A stretch of DNA of 64,000 bases from Pseudoscardovia radai (GTDB lineage: Bacteria; Actinomycetota; Actinomycetes; Actinomycetales; Bifidobacteriaceae). This document shows positions 44,397-52,262 of the stretch, piece by piece. Below the pieces are notes generated by a model that worked only from the letters and a program-made list of their open reading frames with translations, made no database searches and was not told the origin of the DNA. The stretch lies in contig NZ_MWWR01000002.1 in the NCBI RefSeq assembly GCF_002259605.1, positions 124,001-188,000 on the forward strand. Direction: 5' to 3'. The translations under genes and the position numbers were made by a program. Positions within the stretch are counted from its first letter, which is position 1. The number at the start of each line of letters is the position of its first letter.

Positions 44397-45757
44397 CGGG
44401 CCGCCTCCCCGTCCTTCGGCGCCATGCCGCCGGGCGCCGCGGCGACGGCACGCGGTCGGCGCCCCCGGCTTCCCCGGCGCCCTGTGCGCAGGCGGGGCAG
44501 CTCATGGTGCCGCGCCTTGTCGCATACCACGGCCACGCAGACCATCAGCGCACCGACTGCGAGAACCACGAGGACATCGGTCACGGGCATGCGTCCGGCG
44601 GTCAGCGCGTCGGCCGCGTACCCGCGCTCGATCGCGAGGGGCAGCACATCGCCCACGGCCGCCACCGGTGCGGGCAGGAAGGTGGACGGCAGGAGGCACC
44701 CGCCCGCGAACACCATCACGAGTCCGACGAGCAGGAAGATAAGCCCCGCGTGCTCGCTGCGGCGGGTCAGCGTGTACATCATGGTGTCGAACGCGCCCAT
44801 CATGAGGGCGCCGGGAAGAAGCCTGAGCGCCACAAGCGGCAGCGACGCGCCGAGCACGATGCCGCCAGAATGCGCGAGCAGGGCGAGGACCGGTGTCAGG
44901 AGCACGACGGCGACGGCCCACAGCGCAAGCCCGATGACGCCCGTTTTGATCAGCGCGTCGAGCCACGCCGACACGCCGTATACGCGCAGCTTGCGCTCCA
45001 TCTCCTCGTCTTCCCCTGTGAACAGGAAGCCGAAGTTAAGTCCGATGCCGAAGGTGAGCAGCGCCACGACCACCGACAGATAGTATTCGTGCAGGCCCAT
45101 GGTGCCGACCGGCGAGTACGTGCGCTCGGAGAAGATGCCCAGGCGCGCGAAGCAGGCCTTCGCGTAGGCCATCGCGAAGACGCCGCCCATCTGCTCGGGG
45201 TCGGATACGTCCGCCCGGGTTTCGCGCACCTGCTCGATGGCCGAGTAGGTGCCGGCCTCGGATGCGCTCAGAAGGCTGACGAAATCGTCGACCACCTCGC
45301 GAAACAGGCGCGTGCCCATGGCGCCGCTGTCGGGAAGGTAGATGACGGCGGGCGTGTTCGTGCCGTCGACGAGGTCATCGTAGAAACCGTCGGGAAGCCA
45401 GATGGAGGCGCTGCATTCGCCGCTCGCGACCATATCCCGCGCCTCGTCCTGCGTGTCGATGTAGCGCAGGGTGCCGAGGCTCACGCCCTCCTGCGAGCCG
45501 GCGACGGCTTGCATGATGGCCGACAGTCGCGGATCCGACTTCACGCCGGCCATGCACACGGTGATCGGCGAGACGGACGAGGAGCGCGTCATCAGTGACG
45601 ACACTCCGAGCGCTGCGCCGACGAGCACGGCGGACATAAGCACGATTCCCACGAGCATATGCCCCAGCGAGACGACGACCCTCTTGGCCTCGATCCTCGC
45701 ATAGCGGCGGGCGATGGAGGTTCCGTCCCCGCGCCGGGTGTGTCGGTTGCGTGTCAT
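44393..45757 (-). CDS. ABC-2-type transporter permease
   Basis: 454 residues: a membrane helix near 30-55 ('GHMLVGIVLMSAVLVGAALG'), an extracellular domain of about 170 residues, then about six helices from residue 225 ('YYLSVVVALLTFGIGLNFGFLF', 'TGVIGLALWAVAVVLLTPVLALL'). 'GEDEEMERKLRVYGVSAWLDALIKT' between helices is the cytoplasmic coupling segment found in ABC-2 permeases, where the ATPase docks. The tail is basic and Gly/Arg-rich. It is 92 bp after the anchored protein and overlaps the next permease by four bases. Confidence 0.85.
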   Translation of the reverse strand: MTRNRHTRRGDGTSIARRYARIEAKRVVVSLGHMLVGIVLMSAVLVGAALGVSSLMTRSSSVSPITVCMAGVKSDPRLSAIMQAVAGSQEGVSLGTLRYIDTQDEARDMVASGECSASIWLPDGFYDDLVDGTNTPAVIYLPDSGAMGTRLFREVVDDFVSLLSASEAGTYSAIEQVRETRADVSDPEQMGGVFAMAYAKACFARLGIFSERTYSPVGTMGLHEYYLSVVVALLTFGIGLNFGFLFTGEDEEMERKLRVYGVSAWLDALIKTGVIGLALWAVAVVLLTPVLALLAHSGGIVLGASLPLVALRLLPGALMMGAFDTMMYTLTRRSEHAGLIFLLVGLVMVFAGGCLLPSTFLPAPVAAVGDVLPLAIERGYAADALTAGRMPVTDVLVVLAVGALMVCVAVVCDKARHHELPRLRTGRRGSRGRRPRAVAAAPGGMAPKDGEAAR

Positions 45758-45849
45758 GCATCAGATCCTGTCAGCCACGGTCCTGCATCGAACGCGGCGG
45801 AATGTCCGGCGCCGCCGATAGGCGTGCACCGGCGGTTGAGTCAGTTGTA

Positions 45850-47778
45850 CTACTTGAGCTGGTCCGCGGCGCGCTGCACCTGCTGCTGAAGGTCCTCCAG
45901 ATCGCTCGAGGTGGCGGTGGAGAGGTCAAGTGCATTGCTCGCATCCACGGTTTTGATGGAGGCGTCGGGAGAGACGGAGATAGCCATGTTGTCGATGGAT
46001 ACGTCGGAGTCCGGCTCCACATGCGGCACGGTGAAGGTGAAGGCGTTGCCGTCCTTCTTCGTGGTGCCGCTGATGCTCCAGGTGTCGGCCCCGTCAAAGG
46101 ACGTCAGGGTCAGCGTGCCGTTCGACGAATCATAGGAGTAGCCGTAGCCGGCGTTATCCGACGGGCCGTGGGAGTAGCCGTACCTGGCGTTATCCGACGG
46201 GAAGCTCGCGGTCCACGTCTCGGTGCTGCCGTTCGTCGACCCGCTCCATGCGAAGGTTTGGCTGTATCCGCCGTCGGTGTACGTCATCGTGCAGTTCTGC
46301 ATCGCGAAGTCGCCACCCTTGAAGTCGATCTCGTACGACGGGCCGTCGGACGCAGACACGGCGAGCATGGCCAGCTGGCCGCCCTTGACGTAATAGGTCA
46401 GCGTGGCCGAGCCGTGGACGTCGGCGAGTTCCTGCTTCGCGGACGCGATGGCGGCCTGGAGCCTGGCGATCACATCGGCCTTGCCGCTGACGTCGTACAT
46501 CTCCTGCAGCATGGCGTCGGTGAACACGGTGTCGGATTGCACGATGCCCGTCAGCGCATCCGAATAGGTGCCCAGCCACACCGACAGGTCGGACGCGGTG
46601 ACCTGCGCCGTGTAGCCGGAGCAGCCGACGGTTTTGCCATTGACCTCGAGGTCCTTCTTGTCGGCCTTGCTCCACGTCAGCTTGTCGAGGTTCGTCTCGG
46701 TGGCGGTCAGCAGCTGCGAGAGGGCGTCCGCCACTTCCACGAACAGCATCGGGCTTGCGAGGCCGAAGGAATCGCCGACGGCCTTCGTCTCGTTGCTCGA
46801 ATCGATGTCGAAAGTGTTGGCCACGGACTGGCTCAGCGAGCCGTGTGCGTAATCGTAGGTGATGGGGCGCGAGTACAGGGCGGGCACGTTGAGCGTGGCG
46901 CGCGAATCGTCGCCGTAGAGGGTGGCGTTCGTGGTGAAGCCACCGAAGTTGACCGTGCCGTTGAGCGAGTGCCGCTTGGCCTTGAGATCATAGGAGTACG
47001 AGGCATCGAGCGTGCCGGATGTGCCGTCCGAGTCGATGGTGCCGGAGAAGCCGAGGTCGGCCGTGCGGTTGGCGAGGATTTTGTCGAGGTGCATGTCCTT
47101 GCCCAGCTGGCCTTCCTCGACGGACGAGAGCGCGGCCGTCAGGCCTTCGACGAGCTCCTGGCCGCGCGTCTTGCGCGAGCCGATCTTATACCCGACGAAT
47201 CCGGCGACAAGCGCCACCACCACGATCGCCGCGATGAGGGTGACGATGCGTGCCGGACGCGACATGCCTCGCTTGGCCGGCTCCTGGTCGGTGTCCGGCT
47301 GCGATGCGATCGGCAGGCCCGTGGCGGGGTCGAACAGAGCCATCGTCTGGTATGCCTGCGTCGGCTGCGCGGAGGCGTCCGGCTGGCCGTAGGTGCCGGC
47401 GGCGCCATACGATGCGCCCGGCGCGCCCGGCTGCTGTGCGTCATACTGCGGCGCGTCATACTGCGGCGCGGCTCCATATGATGCGGAGGCCGCGGAATCG
47501 TATGCCTGCCCCTGCTGGTAGGAGCCGGACTGGTAGGCGTCCTGCGCGTACTGACCTTGCTGATACTGGCCCTGCTGATACTGGCCCTGCGCATACGGGT
47601 CGGCGGCAGCGGTCTGCGCCGTCTGTACTGTCTGCGCCGTCTGCGGAGTCTGAACCGTCTGCGCGACAGGCTGCGCATACTGCTGCGTCGCGTACTGCTG
47701 CGGCATGGGCGCCGCGGCCCCGGGATTGCGGGGAACGCCTGTCGACGGATCGAAATTCCACCCCTGGTTGTCTGTCAT
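45850..47778 (-). CDS. membrane-anchored protein with Gln/Tyr-rich repeats, in ABC operon
   Basis: 642 residues. Residues 1-165 are cytoplasmic and low complexity: two 'FDPxTGxP' motifs ('WNFDPSTGVP', 'ALFDPATGLP') flank tandem five-residue repeats (QGQYQ) encoded by 15-bp units at about 47520-47600. One helix follows ('IVTLIAAIVVVALVAGFVG', about 167-187). The extracellular part of 450 residues is rich in Ser, Asp, Thr and beta-like strands ('TLYGDDSRATLNVPALYSRP', 'GTYSDALTGIVQSDTVF', 'SFDGADTWSISGTTKKDG'). I recognise no family. ATG at 47778 follows AAAGGAGAAGG. Placed between ATPase and permeases, it may be a substrate receptor or assembly factor. Confidence 0.75.
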   Translation of the reverse strand: MTDNQGWNFDPSTGVPRNPGAAAPMPQQYATQQYAQPVAQTVQTPQTAQTVQTAQTAAADPYAQGQYQQGQYQQGQYAQDAYQSGSYQQGQAYDSAASASYGAAPQYDAPQYDAQQPGAPGASYGAAGTYGQPDASAQPTQAYQTMALFDPATGLPIASQPDTDQEPAKRGMSRPARIVTLIAAIVVVALVAGFVGYKIGSRKTRGQELVEGLTAALSSVEEGQLGKDMHLDKILANRTADLGFSGTIDSDGTSGTLDASYSYDLKAKRHSLNGTVNFGGFTTNATLYGDDSRATLNVPALYSRPITYDYAHGSLSQSVANTFDIDSSNETKAVGDSFGLASPMLFVEVADALSQLLTATETNLDKLTWSKADKKDLEVNGKTVGCSGYTAQVTASDLSVWLGTYSDALTGIVQSDTVFTDAMLQEMYDVSGKADVIARLQAAIASAKQELADVHGSATLTYYVKGGQLAMLAVSASDGPSYEIDFKGGDFAMQNCTMTYTDGGYSQTFAWSGSTNGSTETWTASFPSDNARYGYSHGPSDNAGYGYSYDSSNGTLTLTSFDGADTWSISGTTKKDGNAFTFTVPHVEPDSDVSIDNMAISVSPDASIKTVDASNALDLSTATSSDLEDLQQQVQRAADQLK

Positions 47779-47852
47779 CGTCCTTCTCCTTTCTGGCTCC
47801 GGTTCCGTTCTCGGCCACATATTCTCCCGACCGGGAACAACCGTCACAACGC

Positions 47853-48647
47853 CTATGATAGCGGCGGCTCGTTCCCGGCCGCGCCATCGGGCCGCCATAG
47901 GGCGTCCCCCGGCGTCCACGGCGTCAGGGTTCCGCCGTCGAGCAGATAGCAGCGGCTGGAGGCGCGGATCTCCGCGTCGTCGTGCGTGGCCACCACAATC
48001 GTGCCGTTGCCCTGGCAGTACCAGCGCATCCAGTCGCGGATCTCACGGCGGTAGTAGATGTCGAGCGCGGCGGTCGGCTCGTCCATGATGAGAACGGGCG
48101 GCTTGCGCACGACGGCGCAGGCGATGCTCACGCGGCGCTTCATGCCGCCGGAGAGGCTGCGCACGGGCTTGTTCAGGATGTCGCGCAGGTGGAAGACGTC
48201 GAGGATCGACGGATCGACGGCGCGGATGCTGCCGCTCCACAGCGCCACGTTGTCCCGCACCGTGAGCTCCTCGGCCAGCGGATTGCCCTGCGGCAGGTAC
48301 CCGCAGAAACGCGTGAGCTCCCTAGGGCGGCGCGTCACATCGTGCCCGTAATAGACGATGCGCCCCGCGTCCGGACGGATGATGCCCGCCATGATCTGCA
48401 GCAGCGTCGATTTGCCGCTTCCATTGCGGCCGATGATGGCGATCTGCTCGCCCGGCATCGCATGCATCGAGACATCATGCAAGATCGTGTGCCTGCCATA
48501 CGACGCCCCCACGCCGTTGACGTCAACCGAATGCATCGGCTCCCCCGCCTGCCCGGCCGCCCCCGCGGGTTGCGCGGCCTCCTGGCACCCGGCGCCGTCC
48601 TGTCCGTCCGCGGCGCCCCTGGAGCCGCCGTCCTCGCTCGTCGTCAT
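47853..48647 (-). CDS. ABC transporter ATP-binding protein
   Basis: A 264-residue ABC ATPase. Walker A is 'IGRNGSGKSTLLQI'; Q-loop 'GYLPQGNPL'; signature 'SLSGGMKRRVSIACAVV'; Walker B 'VLIMDEPTAALD'; switch His in 'VATHDDAEI'. It is an exporter-type protein (ABC-2 partner), with the gene order ATPase, anchored protein, two permeases, small membrane protein. ATG at 48647 follows GGGAGG by eight bases; a GTG nine bases earlier touches the ribosome site and is unlikely. The first 37 residues are Gly/Ala-rich and variable. Confidence 0.93.
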   Translation of the reverse strand: MTTSEDGGSRGAADGQDGAGCQEAAQPAGAAGQAGEPMHSVDVNGVGASYGRHTILHDVSMHAMPGEQIAIIGRNGSGKSTLLQIMAGIIRPDAGRIVYYGHDVTRRPRELTRFCGYLPQGNPLAEELTVRDNVALWSGSIRAVDPSILDVFHLRDILNKPVRSLSGGMKRRVSIACAVVRKPPVLIMDEPTAALDIYYRREIRDWMRWYCQGNGTIVVATHDDAEIRASSRCYLLDGGTLTPWTPGDALWRPDGAAGNEPPLS

Positions 48648-48740
48648 CTGCCGCACCTCCCGATCGCCCGCGGCGTTCCGCGGCCCACAGCCGGAAGTCT
48701 AGCATCGCGCGGGAACACCGTCCCCTATCCGGCGACGCCG

Positions 48741-48796
48741 CGCCATCGTGTCATCGCCATCGTGTCATCGCCATCGTCACAGCGCCATCGTCACAG
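48741..48796. repeat. 14-bp tandem repeat, four copies
   Basis: CGCCATCGTGTCAT twice (48741-48768), then CGCCATCGTCACAG twice (48769-48796). The last copies include the stop codon of the oleate-hydratase-like remnant (minus strand). Two identical pairs suggest two rounds of duplication. Confidence 0.9.
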
Positions 48797-49072
48797 CGCG
48801 CCGCAGGCACGCAGCAGCTTCTCGATTTCGGTGCCCTGCACCTTCTTGAGGAACTCGCGCAGCGCCAACCTGTCCTTAAGCGGCAGGTCCATTTCGGGCA
48901 ACGTCTTGCCGTCGGCGAGCTTGACGGCCGAGGTGATGAGGTCGCGCAGGTCGAACACGCTGCCCCCACACCTCCGGCACGCCGCGGTCCACGTTGCACA
49001 GCGTGTAGACCGTCTCCATGCCCGTGCGGATCGAGTACTCGTCACGATAGCGGGTCGCGGTGGCAGATCGCG
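48791..49072 (-). pseudogene. remnant of an oleate hydratase gene
   Basis: Minus strand. 48791-49040 is a close copy of the last 80 or so codons of the intact oleate hydratase at 53450 (from 'EYSIRTGM' to the final 'CGAL'). One extra C in the run near 48963-48967 breaks the frame between 'VPEVWG' and 'SVFDLRDLI'. 49048-49072 matches a second, earlier piece of the same gene ('AICHRDPLS'); about 420 bp that separate the two in the intact gene are missing. An in-frame TGA follows the earlier piece. It cannot encode an enzyme. Confidence 0.85.
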
Positions 49073-49099
49073 TCGGACGGCGTGGCCGTGCCGGCGGAA

Positions 49100-49171
49100 T
49101 CGTCGGGAAGCATGCGGATGGCGTCGAACACGATTCCACCGTCGGTGATCGTTCCCGTCTTGCCGAGGTTG
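49100..49171 (-). pseudogene. fragment of a P-type ATPase gene
   Basis: Minus strand. The 24-residue stretch 'NLGKTGTITDGGIVFDAIRM' matches the phosphorylation site of the intact ATPase ('NLDKTGTITDGGIDFNALRL' at about 39.3 kb). The phosphorylated Asp is replaced by Gly, so even this piece could not work. It joins directly to the lipoprotein-like fragment on one side and the oleate-hydratase fragment on the other. Confidence 0.8.
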
Positions 49172-49344
49172 ATGTAATCGTGGGAGATGGTGGCCTGCGT
49201 GTCCTGTGTGTCGCCGACGGCGTGACCACGCGGCGCGCATGATGCGAGGAGCAATGCGATGCAGATCGCCGAGGCGATATATATATGCATACCTTCATGC
49301 ATGGCATGGCTGCGATCTCCACGGATATGAACCTCTTGTACCAA
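49172..49344 (-). pseudogene. 5' fragment of a lipoprotein gene
   Basis: Minus strand. An ATG, a hydrophobic segment and lipobox 'LLASC' are followed by 'APRGHAVGDTQDTQATISH', nearly identical to the lipoprotein at 40417 ('APRGRAVGDTQDTQATISH'). DNA identity over about 80 bp is roughly 80% by eye. The match stops at 'HDYI', where ATPase-like sequence begins. In the intact locus this lipoprotein precedes the ATPase, so the order is kept with a large internal deletion. An (AT)5 run lies in the leader. Confidence 0.8.
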
Positions 49345-49370
49345 ACTACCCCAAGCGTTGTATTCTGTTC

Positions 49371-49399
49371 GTCAGACTGACCAATGTCTGCGCTATCAT
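49371..49399 (+). promoter_or_regulatory. possible promoter/operator of the phase-variable gene
   Basis: A perfect 11-bp palindrome GTCAGACTGAC (49371-49381) lies where a -35 box would be for a TATCAT -10 box at 49394-49399. The -35 match is poor, so a regulator binding the palindrome may be needed. Confidence 0.35.
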
Positions 49400-49442
49400 C
49401 TTTTTGCCATTACGCCGAAGAAGGAAGAAAGCCATATCAACC

Positions 49443-51261
49443 ATGAGTATCAAACCACCGAAGGCCATCATCGCATCGGCCATTCGCAAAATCATCGCCA
49501 CGGCGGCCACCGTCACGATGGCGGCCGCGCTGTGCCCCCCCCCCGGCCGCCCATGCCGAGACGGCGGGAACGCCTGATGCCTCGTCCACGGTAGACGTTT
49601 ACAGGCTTTTCAACCCCAACACCAGCGAGCATCTCTACACCAAGTCGGTGGCGGAACGCGACAGCCTACTGCTGAGCGGCTGGACCTACGAGAGCATCGC
49701 ATGGTCCGCACCCGCCGCCAGCACCGTGAACGTCTACCGCCTGTGCAATGTGACAAGCAGCCAGCACGCGTATACGACGAGCGACGATGAGGTCGCCTCG
49801 CTGACATCGAACGGCTGGCGCAACGAAGGCGTCGCATTCCAGGCCAGCGACGATGCCGACGACGAGATACCCGTGTACCGCCAGTACGATCCGAACAACG
49901 GCCAGCATAATTACACAACCGACCTCGACGAGGCGCAGTCCCTGATCCGTTCCGGCTGGAACGACGAGCACATCGCATGGTATGCGGTGGAAGACCCGGA
50001 CCCGACCATCACGCATCCCGTCACCATTTACGACCGCACCGATTACTCCGCCATCTACGACTTCAACTACTACATCGACAGGTATCCCGACATCAAGCAA
50101 GCCTATGGCAACGACGACGCCGGCGCCTTGAAGCACTTCGCCACCACCGGCATCCTGGAAAACCGCCAAGGCAAGCAGAACTACGACACCGCCACGTACA
50201 ACTCCATGCGCAAGGTCGCCAGCATTCCATACAGCTCCGACCTGTATCGCATGTACAACACCAACACAGGCGAGCATTTCTACACTTCGTCCGTACAGGA
50301 ACGCGACAGCCTGCTGCTGAGCGGCTGGACCTACGAGAGCATCGCATGGACCTCCCCCACAGGTCCGCTGGCAGGCGACAGCATCTACCGTCTGTACTCG
50401 CCGGGCTCAGGCCGTCACTTCTACACCACGGATGGCGACGAGCGCGATTCCCTCGTGAAGCTCGGCTGGCGCTACGAGGGCGTGTCCTTCTCATCGGATC
50501 CGCAGCAAGCGAAGCCGGTCTACCGCCAATACAATCAGCGAAACGGCGAACACAATTACACCACCAGCGCCAATGAGGCGCGCACTCTGATCGATTCGGG
50601 CTGGAACGACGAGGGCATCGCCTGGTACGGGATGGAAGACCCCGACCCGACCATCACGCATCCCGTCACCATTTACGACCGCACCGATTACTCCGCCATC
50701 TACGACTTCAACTACTACATCGGCAGGTATCCCGACATCAAGCAAGCCTATGGCAACGACGATGCCGGCGCCTTGAAGCACTTCGCCACCACCGGCATCC
50801 TGGAAAACCGCCAAGGCAAGCAGAACTACGACACCGCCACGTACAACAGGCTGAAGCTCCAGCGCATGTATCCGGATGCGTGGAAAGTGCTGCCTTCCAT
50901 CGGCACCGACCTCAGGTCGGCATACAACTACTCCATCCGTAAGTGGGTGAAGATGGAAATCGCACCTGAAAAGGGAACCCATTACTACGCCATGATGGGG
51001 TACACCGGCCGGAGCGGCAACTGCTACCTCATGGCAGGCACCTTCACGGAACTCGCCAAGGCACTTGGCTACGACGCCAAGCAGGTCACCGGCTATGTGC
51101 TGTTGAAGAACGGATACCACAGCCAGCATTCCTGGGTCGAAATCGACGGCAGGGTCTACGACCCCGACTGCGAATCCGAACTCAAGGTGGATTCCTTCGG
51201 CAAGCACTATGGGGACCCCGGAACGTTGAAATACCACAAAGAGGGATACATGAAGGCCTGA
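49443..51261 (+). CDS. phase-variable secreted DUF5648-repeat protein with transglutaminase-like domain (OFF in this sequence)
   Basis: From ATG at 49443 a signal peptide begins ('MSIKPPKAIIASAIRKI', then a hydrophobic core), but a run of ten C (49535-49544) throws the frame and it ends at a TGA near 49577. With nine C the reading continues as 'LCPPPAAHA|ETAG' into a 605-residue protein with a signal-peptidase site. The mature protein holds six repeats of the DUF5648 type ('HFYTSSVQERDSLLLSGWTYE' core) in two blocks of three. Each block ends with a conserved 70-residue linker. The C-terminal domain has Cys ('GNCYLMAG'), His ('QHSWVEIDG') and Asp ('VYDPDCE') of a transglutaminase/protease fold. 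A surface role (adhesion or wall cross-linking) is inferred. Confidence 0.85.
49535..49544 (+). repeat. C10 homopolymer in the signal peptide
   Basis: Ten consecutive C between TGTG and GGCCGC. Nine or twelve C give an open frame, ten or eleven do not. It is by far the longest G/C run in the window; the next seen is seven C at 18425-18431, outside any gene. Confidence 0.92.
49990..50202 (+). repeat. 213-bp direct repeat, copy 1
   Basis: Encodes the linker 'EDPDPTITHPVTIYDRTDYS' and onward after the first three DUF5648 repeats. Copy 2 starts 645 bp later. I count three mismatches in 213 bases. Confidence 0.93.
50635..50847 (+). repeat. 213-bp direct repeat, copy 2
   Basis: Same sequence as 49990-50202 except three bases. 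The DUF5648 segments between the two copies are clearly more diverged than the copies themselves. Confidence 0.93.
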
Positions 51262-51316
51262 CGCACCGTCGGAAGGCCCCATCCATCCGTCAGCGACCGA
51301 ACAAAGGAGACACAAA

Positions 51317-52258
51317 ATGACAAACACCGCCCATAGACTCATCGCAGGCATTTTCGGCGTCTGCCTTCTCGCAGCGCCGCTCTCGGCTTGCGGATCAAGC
51401 CACCCCGAGACAACGGCGGCGGAGCAATCCGCGACGGCATCCGCATCGGCGTCGCCGTCCGAGAAGGAATACAAGGCCATTGGCACCAAGGCCGACGGCG
51501 CGTATGCCGTGAACACCACCAACAAGACCGGCAAGGACATCACGGCATTCGCAATCAAGGATTCGACCGATTCAGATTACGGCGACAACATGCTTGCCGA
51601 CGGGGACGTCTTCGCCGCCGACGAAGAGCGCACCGTGTATTACGGAGAGGCGGACTCCGGGAAGTCCGCGAGCACGGATTCCACGACTGCCGGCGCCCCT
51701 GCGTCGCCCAGCGCGTCTGACGGCGGTCTGGCCGACGCCGACCTCAACGCCGAATACGACGTGAAGGTCACGTTCGAAGGTGGCGGCGAACAGGAAATCC
51801 ACGCCTTCCCCATCGCCAACGGCAAGGAAGCGTCCATCGAACTGGCCGATGATTCCGAAGGCGGCTTCGCATATATCGAATACACCGATGCGACGTCGGG
51901 CAATGCCGTGAACACGCATAACAGCGAAAAGCAGGCGTATGACGCGGCGAAGAAGGCGGCGGACGACTCTGCCGCCAAGAAGGCAGCCGATGATGCGGCG
52001 GCGCAGCAGGCCGCCCAGGAAGCCGCCCAGCAGAAGGCGGCTGAGGAGGCGGCGGCCCAACAGCAGGCCCAACAGCAGCAAGAGCAACAGCAGGCCCAAC
52101 AGCAGGCCCAACAGCAGGCCCAACAGCAAGCGCAGCAACAGGCCCAGCAGCAAGCCCAGCAGCAGAACACGGCTCCGAACACCACCCAGAACCAGCAGCC
52201 CGCCGCCGGCGGCGATGCCAACAACGGCTGCCTCGATGGTGGCATCGACCTGAACTGA
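51317..52258 (+). CDS. lipoprotein with Gln-rich C-terminal repeats
   Basis: 313 residues. A signal peptide ends in lipobox 'LSAC'. A Ser/Ala/Thr-rich spacer leads to a globular part (about 50-200: 'YAVNTTNKTGKDITAFAIK', 'DVFAADEERTVYYGEAD', 'YDVKVTFEGGGEQEIHAFP'), which resembles small extracellular beta domains but no family I can name. Residues 210-290 form a helix-prone Ala/Lys then AQQQ tandem repeat region encoded by 12-bp units. The final 'GDANNGCLDGGIDLN' has one Cys. AAAGGAG precedes the ATG. It follows the DUF5648 gene by 55 bp and the acyltransferase gene comes four bases after it. Confidence 0.85.
   Translation: MTNTAHRLIAGIFGVCLLAAPLSACGSSHPETTAAEQSATASASASPSEKEYKAIGTKADGAYAVNTTNKTGKDITAFAIKDSTDSDYGDNMLADGDVFAADEERTVYYGEADSGKSASTDSTTAGAPASPSASDGGLADADLNAEYDVKVTFEGGGEQEIHAFPIANGKEASIELADDSEGGFAYIEYTDATSGNAVNTHNSEKQAYDAAKKAADDSAAKKAADDAAAQQAAQEAAQQKAAEEAAAQQQAQQQQEQQQAQQQAQQQAQQQAQQQAQQQAQQQNTAPNTTQNQQPAAGGDANNGCLDGGIDLN
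52060..52170 (+). repeat. 12-bp tandem repeats coding AQQQ
   Basis: Units such as CAACAGCAGGCC repeat about eight times with silent changes, in frame with the lipoprotein. Unit loss or gain would keep the frame. Confidence 0.85.
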
Positions 52259-52262
52259 GACA

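Noticed and set aside
48741-48796. CRISPR array
   Set aside because: Units are directly adjacent 14-mers without spacers; no cas gene in the window.
52060-52170. Gln-rich repeat as a sequencing artefact
   Set aside because: Units differ by silent changes and the frame stays open to a normal C-terminus, so it is real coding sequence.
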